NCBI GenBank assembly: GCA_016219225.1
Contig: JACRBX010000028.1
Coordinates: 1 to 39,011 of the forward strand
Direction of reading: 5' to 3'
DNA: 39,011 nucleotides
Origin: Deltaproteobacteria bacterium
GTDB lineage: Bacteria; Desulfobacterota; RBG-13-43-22
In this document: piece after piece, positions 32,337 through 38,140 of the stretch
Layout: each line of letters begins with the position of its first letter
Position numbering within the stretch: position 1 is the stretch's first letter
Notes under the pieces: model-generated
What the model was told of the DNA's origin: nothing
Databases searched by the model: none
Seen by the model: the letters and a program-made list of their open reading frames with translations, nothing else
Position numbers and translations under genes: made by a program

Positions 32337-32387
32337 TATTTTCATGCTTCGTGGCGCCCAAAACGGGCATGAGGGTTTAATACGAAA
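32337..32387 (+). repeat. Hairpin repeat, family A, copy 4
   Basis: TATTTTCATGCTTCGTGGCG, apical stem GCCC/GGGC around AAAAC, then ATGAGGGTTTAATACGAAAA. Nearly identical to copy 5. Confidence 0.88.
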
Positions 32388-32419
32388 AGAGGCCCGGATT
32401 AACCTCCAGGCTTGTTTGT

Positions 32420-32508
32420 CCTCCGTCATGCCGGACTTGATCCGGCATCCAGGAAGGGGTTACGGACTTTCTTCAGCCTGGATTCCGGCTTTCGCCGGAA
32501 TGACGAGC
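32420..32508. repeat. Paired REP-like palindromes
   Basis: CGTCATGCCGGACTTGATCCGGCATCCAG-type half (split here: GTCATGCCGG, CCGGCATCC) and CTGGATTCCGGC, GCCGGAATGACGAG. Reverse-order counterpart of the element at 2781. Confidence 0.75.
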
Positions 32509-32527
32509 TAACTCCACGTTTAACTAA

Positions 32528-32582
32528 TATTTTCATGCTTCGTGGCGCCCAAAACGGGCATGAGGGTTTAATAGGAAAATAG
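32528..32582 (+). repeat. Hairpin repeat, family A, copy 5
   Basis: Same flanks and same GCCC/GGGC apical stem as copy 4, ending TTTAATAGGAAAATAG. Confidence 0.88.
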
Positions 32583-32610
32583 GCTCCAACTTCCTTCCAT
32601 CGCCTGAAAA

Positions 32611-32663
32611 AATATTCATACTTCGTGGCGCTTCCTGGGGCATGAGTGCATAGTTAGAAAATA
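32611..32663 (+). repeat. Hairpin repeat, family A, copy 6 (degenerate)
   Basis: ATATTCATACTTCGTGGCG at the 5' side and GCATAGTTAGAAAATAA at the 3' side. The apical stem is weak, so this copy is decayed. Confidence 0.75.
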
Positions 32664-32678
32664 AAGTTTTCAGCCACT

Positions 32679-33410
32679 TTAATGAAGTGGTCCTGATTCG
32701 GCAGGTGCCTGCCGATTTACAAATTCCCCGATCCGGCCGTCACGCATTTCGAACAACCGGTTGGCCTGTCGGGCCAGATCCTGGTTGTGCGTGACCATGA
32801 TGATGGTCAACCCGGCTGTGCGGTTGAGTTCTTTTAAGACCTCGACAATTTCTATGGATCGCTTGGTATCCAGGTTTCCGGTCGGTTCATCGGCCAGAAG
32901 TATCTCCGGTTTATTGACCATGGCCCTGGCTATGGCCACCCTCTGCATCTCCCCGCCGGAGATTTGACCCGGGAGGTGGTCTTTACGGTGACCCATCCCC
33001 AGGAGTTCCAAAAGCCGGACGGCCTCCGCCTCCGTGCCGGGCTTGCGAAAAAAGGTCAGGGGCAGCAGGACATTTTCCAGGACCGTCAAGGTGGGAATCA
33101 GGTAGAAATTCTGGAAAATATATCCGAATAATTCCCTCCTGATCCTGGTCAGCGCCCCTTCCGAAAGGCGTTTTCCATTTCCGAAGATCGGCCGACCGGC
33201 CAGATTAAGTTCTCCGGAAGTCGGGTTGTCGAGACAGCCCAGGAGATTGATCAGGGTCGTTTTACCGGACCCCGATGGCCCGATAATCGAGATGAAGTCC
33301 CCTTTGTTGATCTCGAAAGAAACGTCATTGATCGAAAGAACCTCCTCGTTTCCTCGGGAATAGACCTTGACCAGGTTTTTTGTTTCTATGGATAACCCAT
33401 TTTGACTCAT
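32679..33410 (-). CDS. ABC transporter ATPase (MacB/LolD type)
   Basis: A 243-residue ATPase: Walker A GPSGSGKTT near residue 45, Q-loop FQNFYLIP, signature ISGGEMQRVAIARAM, Walker B ILLADEPTGNLD and H-loop VTHN. The ATG at 33410 overlaps the permease stop (ATGA); the longer in-frame reading is the permease sequence in another frame. It energises the MacB-like permease encoded just upstream. It is the last gene of a five-gene minus-strand unit beginning with the YtkA-like gene at 37058. Fifty percent or so of its positions look shared with the ATPase at 30222 by eye, so the two transporters are probably relatives. Confidence 0.93.
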   Translation of the reverse strand: MSQNGLSIETKNLVKVYSRGNEEVLSINDVSFEINKGDFISIIGPSGSGKTTLINLLGCLDNPTSGELNLAGRPIFGNGKRLSEGALTRIRRELFGYIFQNFYLIPTLTVLENVLLPLTFFRKPGTEAEAVRLLELLGMGHRKDHLPGQISGGEMQRVAIARAMVNKPEILLADEPTGNLDTKRSIEIVEVLKELNRTAGLTIIMVTHNQDLARQANRLFEMRDGRIGEFVNRQAPAESGPLH

Positions 33411-34600
33411 CTTCCCACGTCTCCCCGGATCGCCTCCAAAGGTCTGATCCTTCCGGCCTTCCAAGCCGGGTAAATGCCGCTGAAAAGGCCGATAGCCATG
33501 ATTCCGGCCAGGGTGATAACGATCAGTTTCAGGTCGATGCGGACCAGGCCACCGCCCGGGGCATAAGGTAACACACTGCGGATCACCACATCCGTTACCC
33601 TTGCCAGTATCAGGGCCAGGATGACCCCGAGGACCCCTCCGGTAGTGCAAAGTATCACGGTTTCGATCCAAATCAGTTTAAAGATGTCCCAGGGCATGGC
33701 CCCAATGGTCTTTAAAATGCCGATCTCCTGAAACCTTTCCCAGACCGAAGTCAAAATCGTGTTGATCACCCCGACCATGGCGATCAGAATGGCTATGAGG
33801 GCTATGGACAGGACCATGACCTTGGCTGTGGAAATCAGATTCATGATGGTTTCTTTCACCTGGGCCAGGCTGACGATCTGGACGTCCGGAAGCTGATAGA
33901 GCCTGTCCTCCAGTCGGGTGCTGTTCACCCCCTTTTTGACTTTGATTCCTAATGTGGTGATTTCATCGGGTTTGTTGAATATCTTCTGAAGGGTCTTGAG
34001 GGGTACGAAGATGGTTCCGTCATCCTGGGTTCCGGTCCTTTCCAGTATCCCGACCACCTTGAACTGAATGTTCTTCTCAGGCATCAGGATCATGTCCCCT
34101 ACCTCACGCTGCTCCAGTTCGGCGGCCTCATACCCCATAACCGCCTCATAGGCGTTTTGATCCGAAAACCATTGGCCAAACTTGAATTTAAGAAAGGGTT
34201 TCATTTCGCTGAAACTTACCGGGTCCACTCCGAAGTATCCGGCCACCCCGCCGCTTTCCCCCTTATTCGGGTCGAGGACCGCCGACATGAGGATCGGCGT
34301 GGTCTTCTCCACTTCAGGTTCTTTGGCCACATCCTTCTCGATGGACTCCTTCATATATTTGAGCCCGGTCCCTCCTTTGAGCATCATGGTAGCCGCTTCG
34401 TAGGGGCAGCCTTTGGCCATGATCATCAATTGAAAACCCATATTGTCTATATCTTTATTGAGGGCGGTTTCATAACCCTGGTTGAACCCCAACAGACTCA
34501 CCAGCACCCAGGAGGAAAGGGCAATGCCGATCAGGGTGAGTAAGCTGCGGATCCTTTTTCGCAACAGATTCTTGTAGGCTACTTGAAAGGTAGTAATCAT
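33407..34600 (-). CDS. MacB/LolC-type ABC transporter permease
   Basis: A 397-residue permease: an N-terminal helix (LLTLIGIALSSWVLVSLLGF), a large periplasmic MacB-like domain (about residues 45-265), then helices at about 270-300, 320-345 and 360-385. WERFQEIGILKTIGAMPWDIFKLIWIET is the FtsX coupling-helix signature, and the C-terminus YPAWKAGRIRPLEAIRGD is typical. Such pairs export lipids, peptides or extract lipoproteins. Its start overlaps the stop of the FMN_bind-like gene and its end overlaps the ATPase start, giving a tight operon. Confidence 0.95.
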   Translation of the reverse strand: MITTFQVAYKNLLRKRIRSLLTLIGIALSSWVLVSLLGFNQGYETALNKDIDNMGFQLMIMAKGCPYEAATMMLKGGTGLKYMKESIEKDVAKEPEVEKTTPILMSAVLDPNKGESGGVAGYFGVDPVSFSEMKPFLKFKFGQWFSDQNAYEAVMGYEAAELEQREVGDMILMPEKNIQFKVVGILERTGTQDDGTIFVPLKTLQKIFNKPDEITTLGIKVKKGVNSTRLEDRLYQLPDVQIVSLAQVKETIMNLISTAKVMVLSIALIAILIAMVGVINTILTSVWERFQEIGILKTIGAMPWDIFKLIWIETVILCTTGGVLGVILALILARVTDVVIRSVLPYAPGGGLVRIDLKLIVITLAGIMAIGLFSGIYPAWKAGRIRPLEAIRGDVGR

Positions 34601-35244
34601 TTTTGAGATCCCCCCGGAATGGAAGAAGCCGTCTGTGGGTGGTAGATAAACTCGTCCATCAGGATCAGGTTTTTTTTCGTGGCCCGCAGGGCGGCCCGAA
34701 AATCGGCCTCGGCTTCAGGGGCCGGATTCTTTATGGCCTCGACCTTGCCGGAGGTCTTTCCTGAGAGTACATCATAAGAGTCGAAATCCTTGATGGTCAG
34801 ACCGGTGAACTGCCGGCCGAACCGGGCATCCCGCAATTTCCCGGCGTACTGGCTGGTCATTTTTTGGATATAAAAACCTTTGATGTGTCCTTCCAGATTG
34901 AGGACCACAAAGATCTGGATGCCTCCGAACTGGCCTTTCTGGTTTACCCCATGGATGTAACCGACCTTTTTCTTGTTATTAAATATTTCATAGATGGTAT
35001 AAGGCACGTCGATGGTCTCATAAATACCGTGGAATTTATCTCCCAGTTTTGTTTCAATCCTGGCCAGGAGTTTTTCTCCACCCTTCTGGACAATCGAAGT
35101 GTAGATGGTTTTGTAGCCGGTCGATTCCGGGAAGAGTCTGGCCACATCCCGGTCAGGATCATTCAGGTCGCATCCCACCGCCCCCCAGGCCGTTGCGGAG
35201 GTGGTCAGAAGAAAAAGAAGGATCAACAGAGTTTGTTTGATCAT
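34597..35244 (-). CDS. Exported protein, distant FMN_bind-like
   Basis: A 215-residue protein with a Sec signal (KQTLLILLFLLTTSATAWGA). The central part (YIHGVNQKGQFGGIQIFVVLNLEGHIKGFYIQKMTSQYAGKLRDARFGRQFTGLTIKDFDSYD) has the pattern of FMN_bind domains from RnfG/NqrC. The [ST]GA[ST]x[ST] flavin-attachment motif is missing: the matching region reads LSGKTSGKVEAIK, so covalent FMN is doubtful. One Cys (CDLNDPDRDVARLFPESTGY) follows the signal. It starts the ABC part of the operon and overlaps the permease by 4 bases. A substrate-binding or accessory role for the exporter is plausible; the family call is tentative. Confidence 0.7.
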   Translation of the reverse strand: MIKQTLLILLFLLTTSATAWGAVGCDLNDPDRDVARLFPESTGYKTIYTSIVQKGGEKLLARIETKLGDKFHGIYETIDVPYTIYEIFNNKKKVGYIHGVNQKGQFGGIQIFVVLNLEGHIKGFYIQKMTSQYAGKLRDARFGRQFTGLTIKDFDSYDVLSGKTSGKVEAIKNPAPEAEADFRAALRATKKNLILMDEFIYHPQTASSIPGGSQK

Positions 35245-35254
35245 AAGATGGTCC

Positions 35255-35304
35255 TTATTTCGAAAATACGGTTCAAGGTTCAGGGTTCAAGGTCTGGGAA
35301 AATC
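35255..35304 (+). repeat. Upstream arm and heptad tract of composite repeat
   Basis: TTATTTCGAAAATA (35255-35268), then GGTTCAA, GGTTCAG, GGTTCAA, GGT, then the hairpin at 35305. Confidence 0.78.
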
Positions 35305-35364
35305 CATTTTCATGCTTGGTCGGTGCCCGCTTCAGGCGGGCATGAGGGCTTAGTATGAAAATAG
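35305..35364 (+). repeat. Hairpin repeat, family A, copy 7
   Basis: CATTTTCATGCTTGGTCGGT, apical stem GCCCGC/GCGGGC around TTCAG, then ATGAGGGCTTAGTATGAAAA and TAG. Confidence 0.85.
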
Positions 35365-35492
35365 GGATCAGGAGCCAGGGTTCGGGGGTCAGGGATCGGT
35401 TGGAAAATAAAGTTGCAAGTTTTATGTGCAAAAACATTGAATCCTGTACCTTGCCCAGCACCTATTGCCCATAGCCCATCGTCTGAAAAAAT
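35365..35492 (+). repeat. Mixed heptad tracts after copy 7
   Basis: GG-type 7-mers (AGGAGCC, AGGGTTC, GGGGGTC, AGGGATC), another GAAAATA arm at 35403-35409, then GTTGCAA-like and TGAATCC, TGTACCT, TGCCCAG, CACCTAT, TGCCCAT, AGCCCAT blocks. A worn family A relic (TTTCATAGTGCCCGGG) is next to the stop of the barrel gene. Confidence 0.7.
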
Positions 35493-35518
35493 TTCCTGTT
35501 TCATAGTGCCCGGGAATC

Positions 35519-36511
35519 TCACAACAGGGGCATGTAGAAATAGAGCTGCATGATAAACCGGTTGTCATCGGTATTGCGGTCGTAGGTATGCATTAAACGG
35601 ACCGTCAGATCCGAGGTTACCTGGCTTGAAAAACAGAAAGACATCTGAAAATCCGTTTCATTGCCGAACTTCCAGTAGGTGGGCTGGGCCTCTATCTTCA
35701 ACCGGTTTTCCGGATCCAGATTCATCCCTATCCGGTAAAACAGGGCATGCGTGTCATTTCCCAGCCAATCCCCGGCCAGGAGATCGAACCGGTGCTCGAA
35801 GTTATTCCAAAGGAGGGTCAGGTCGGCACTGGCCAGCCTCATCAGTATGGGCTCCGGGTCCCTGACATTATAACCCATGGTGTCCAGGGTATTGCCGTAC
35901 CCCAGGGAAAAACCGCAATTAAAATTATCCTGGCTCAACACCCCGTAAGAGATGCGGGCCGCAGTCATATAATTGCCCTTTAAATAGGCCGGCATCCCGG
36001 TACCGGTGGTGACGCTAGCCGAGATATCCCCCCAGGAAAAATCCCGATAGAGCCCTGCCCCCCAGTCCCGGTCATAACCGAAACCCTGTATGGCCAGGGT
36101 CCTCAAAATCAGGCCGTGGCTGTCGAAATAGGAGGAAAGGCCGAAAGCCGGACGGTTATGTCCGACCCAGACATAAGGTCCGGGGGTTTTCAATTTAAAA
36201 TAGGCATTGTAGAACTGGGTCTCAAATCTTTTGTCTTCTCCATCGACGGTCAGGGCCAGACGCCCCTGAAGAGCAAAGGTGCCCCAATCTCCGGATTCTC
36301 CTGAAAATCGTTTCAGATAATCAAAACCGATACTCGGCTTCTGCATCTCGGCATCGGGGTTCATGGAATAATAGACCGGTTTTTCCAGTTGAGAAGAATA
36401 ACCGGCGATCCCCTGGGCTTCGAAATAAAGCAGGTGGTCGGCTGCCTGGGCCATTTTCGGCAGGGCTAAAAGCAACAGGCCAAGAATCAGGCGACTAAAC
36501 ATTGAAGGCAT
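35519..36511 (-). CDS. Predicted outer-membrane beta-barrel protein
   Basis: A 330-residue protein with a Sec signal (MFSRLILGLLLLALPKMAQAA). The remainder alternates short amphipathic strands rich in aromatic residues and Gly (GTFALQGRLALTVDG, FYNAYFKLKTPGPYVWVGHNRPAFGL, AGLYRDFSWGDISASVTTG, AARISYGVLSQDNFNCGFSLGYG, HRFDLLAGDWLG, DLTVRLMHTYDRNTDDNRFIMQLYFYMPLL) and ends in an aromatic-hydrophobic strand, as in porin-like barrels. No family name is assigned. Its start overlaps the end of the YtkA-like gene by 17 bases, so the two are co-translated. In an operon with a MacB-type exporter it could serve as the outer-membrane receptor or channel. Confidence 0.8.
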   Translation of the reverse strand: MPSMFSRLILGLLLLALPKMAQAADHLLYFEAQGIAGYSSQLEKPVYYSMNPDAEMQKPSIGFDYLKRFSGESGDWGTFALQGRLALTVDGEDKRFETQFYNAYFKLKTPGPYVWVGHNRPAFGLSSYFDSHGLILRTLAIQGFGYDRDWGAGLYRDFSWGDISASVTTGTGMPAYLKGNYMTAARISYGVLSQDNFNCGFSLGYGNTLDTMGYNVRDPEPILMRLASADLTLLWNNFEHRFDLLAGDWLGNDTHALFYRIGMNLDPENRLKIEAQPTYWKFGNETDFQMSFCFSSQVTSDLTVRLMHTYDRNTDDNRFIMQLYFYMPLL

Positions 36512-37058
36512 AACTCCCCCTGAAAATGACCTTGCCTTCTTTAACGAGGGTCAGCCTTATTTCCCAATCGCCCGGCATAACGATATCAACCGGCAGGAGA
36601 TAATCCCCTTTTTTGGAAAGGGTAAAAGGCCGGTCCCCTGTTCCATGTGCACCCCTCATGGAGGGCATATCGGCATCGGCCTTGATCTGAAAGGAGGTAT
36701 CTTTTTTGCCTTCTCGGGTAAAGACTTCGACCTTCATGATTACGATGCCCAGCTTGGGTTTTTTATCGAAACCGTAAAGGAAATAATGTCCGCTTCCAAG
36801 AGGGATTTTTTTGCCCGGCCCGGACATGGAGGAATAGGCCGTTTGTTTTTCGGTCTCGGAAGCGGCTGAGGCCGATTGAGGACCGATATAGTGGATATGA
36901 ATCCTGTGGGCCGACTTACCGGCCTCGGAAGCGGCAGGATCGGCCAGGTCCTGGTTGGATTTCTGCTCCTGCCGGTTCTCGGTATAAAAGGACAGAACCA
37001 GAAGAGAACCGATTACAAAAAATGAAATAAAGAAAAGCCCCTTTTTTATCCCGGACAT
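36495..37058 (-). CDS. Membrane-anchored YtkA/FixH-like protein
   Basis: A 187-residue protein with one N-terminal transmembrane helix (GLFFISFFVIGSLLVLSFY) and a periplasmic body. The C-terminal 75 residues (SFQIKADADMPSMRGAHGTGDRPFTLSKKGDYLLPVDIVMPGDWEIRLTLVKEGKVIFRGSYAF) match the YtkA-like/FixH immunoglobulin-type fold, with Met and His residues (MPSMRGAH) that in relatives are linked to copper or heme-copper oxidase assembly. It is the first gene of the unit that continues with the barrel, FMN_bind-like, permease and ATPase genes. A near-palindromic site lies about 105 bp upstream. Confidence 0.82.
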   Translation of the reverse strand: MSGIKKGLFFISFFVIGSLLVLSFYTENRQEQKSNQDLADPAASEAGKSAHRIHIHYIGPQSASAASETEKQTAYSSMSGPGKKIPLGSGHYFLYGFDKKPKLGIVIMKVEVFTREGKKDTSFQIKADADMPSMRGAHGTGDRPFTLSKKGDYLLPVDIVMPGDWEIRLTLVKEGKVIFRGSYAFNV

Positions 37059-37161
37059 GATGTTCTCCTGTTGTTGGCAAGGTAATTATGGATGTTAAAA
37101 ATATCTTAATGAAAACAACCGGGGGAGGCGATAAGGTAAAGACTGTATTTTAAGGTAGAAA

Positions 37162-37186
37162 AACCTCTATTTTAAAATGAGAGGTT
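37162..37186. promoter_or_regulatory. Possible operator palindrome
   Basis: Perfect 7-bp arms AACCTCT and AGAGGTT flank the self-complementary core ATTTTAAAAT plus one G. It lies upstream of the YtkA-like operon and may bind a dimeric regulator. Confidence 0.4.
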
Positions 37187-37270
37187 GGCGGTCTGCAGGA
37201 AATCTGCCTGAAAGTGAAGGGGCGCAAGGGGCTTTTTGTTCTTGACCCCTTTCAGCCAAATCTCTTATAA

Positions 37271-37346
37271 TTAGTTCGAAAATAAAGTTTCAAGATGCAA
37301 GATGCAAGATACAAGTTTCAAGTATGAAAAATTCTGGGCCTTGAAT
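37271..37346 (+). repeat. Upstream arm and CAA-type heptad tract of composite repeat
   Basis: TTAGTTCGAAAATA (37271-37284), then GTTTCAA, GATGCAA, GATGCAA, GATACAA, GTTTCAA, GTATGAA. It is the cleanest 7-nt tandem array in the window and leads into the hairpin at 37347. Confidence 0.85.
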
Positions 37347-37402
37347 CTATTTTCATGCTTCGTGGCGCCTGACCCGGGCATGAGGGCTTAATAAGAAAAT
37401 AG
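37347..37402 (+). repeat. Hairpin repeat, family A, copy 8
   Basis: CTATTTTCATGCTTCGTGGC, a GCC/GGGC-type apex (GCCTGACCCGGGC), then ATGAGGGCTTAATAAGAAAA and TAG. Located about 45 bp upstream of the kinase-like gene. Confidence 0.85.
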
Positions 37403-37447
37403 ACCAATACAAGGCGAGAGGAAAGAATCCAAAAGGAGGGGTTGAAC

Positions 37448-38134
37448 ATGTTTACAGAGAAACTGGTTCCCAATATCGACCGTCGGCTGTCAACCTGGAT
37501 AGCGATTCAAGAGCAATTGAAGAAGGAACCTCGTCACGAACGGAAACCGACGATCACCATTTCCCGGCAGTTCGGCTGTGAAAGTTTTCCGCTGGCTGAA
37601 ACAGTGCAGAACCTCCTCGAAAAGAAGACAGGGGATGTCTGGACGATCTTCGACAAGACTCTGATTGAAAAGGTCAGCCGTGAAACGGCCCTCTCCGAAC
37701 GTCTCCTGACTAACCTCGGGGATGCCTCTCAGGCCTTCGATGCCCTGGTCACGATGATCCCCGGTATGCTTACCCACAGTGATGCCTACCAGGTCCTGGC
37801 CCGCTATGTCATTCGGATCGCCCTCGGAGGAAACGCCATCATCGTCGGCCGGGGGGGAGCCATTTTAACCCAGCACCTCCCCAATTGTTTCCACTTCCGG
37901 CTCGAAGCGCCCATCGAGCACCGTATCCGGTCCATCCAACAACGGTTGGATATCCCCATCGAGGAAGCGAGAACTCTGGTGATTGAGAACCAGAAGCTGC
38001 GCGAGCGGTTCATTGAAAATTTTTTAAACAGCTCGATCGCCGACACGCGTTTCTATCATGCCGTATTCAACAGCAGCAAGAGCCCTATTCTTAATATTTC
38101 CCGGAGTATTTTGTGCCTGCTCTTTGAAGATTAG
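37448..38134 (+). CDS. Cytidylate kinase-like family protein
   Basis: A 228-residue cytoplasmic protein of the cytidylate-kinase-like family. PTITISRQFGCESFPLAETVQNLLEKKTG is the degenerate P-loop region (SRQFGCESFPLA in place of GxxGxGKS), NAIIVGRGGAILTQHLPNCFHFRLEAPIEHRIRSI is the central conserved block, and LRERFIENFLNSSIADTRFYHAVFNSSK is the lid or C-terminal region. Family members are annotated from similarity to CMP kinase, but the altered P-loop means nucleotide specificity is unproven. AAAGGAGG lies 8 bases upstream of the ATG at 37448, which is preferred over the TTG two codons earlier. It is convergent with the ketoacyl synthase gene, six bases apart. Confidence 0.88.
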   Translation: MFTEKLVPNIDRRLSTWIAIQEQLKKEPRHERKPTITISRQFGCESFPLAETVQNLLEKKTGDVWTIFDKTLIEKVSRETALSERLLTNLGDASQAFDALVTMIPGMLTHSDAYQVLARYVIRIALGGNAIIVGRGGAILTQHLPNCFHFRLEAPIEHRIRSIQQRLDIPIEEARTLVIENQKLRERFIENFLNSSIADTRFYHAVFNSSKSPILNISRSILCLLFED

Positions 38135-38140
38135 CCGGGA

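Larger units (their letters stand above)
32258..32678. other. Repeat-dense non-coding stretch
   Basis: Three family A hairpins (32337, 32528, 32611) and one paired REP-like unit (32420-32508) fill this region. The first two hairpins are almost identical over their whole length, suggesting recent duplication. No gene is supported here. Confidence 0.8.
37059..37447. other. Divergent intergenic region with palindrome and composite repeat
   Basis: Holds the leader of the YtkA-like gene, a palindrome at 37162-37186, an inverted repeat CTGAAAG/CTTTCAG around 37210-37255, a full composite repeat (37271-37402) and the AGGAGG site of the kinase-like gene. No ORF is supported. Confidence 0.65.

Noticed and set aside
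2658-37346. Heptad tracts and hairpins as a CRISPR array
   Set aside because: Repeats are 7 nt or scattered singly through the window; there are no regularly spaced 25-40-bp repeats with unique spacers and no cas genes.
22-37402. Family A hairpins as integron attC sites
   Set aside because: The ends lack the GTTRRRY/RYYYAAC core motifs, no integrase gene is present, and flanking genes are not single-gene cassettes.
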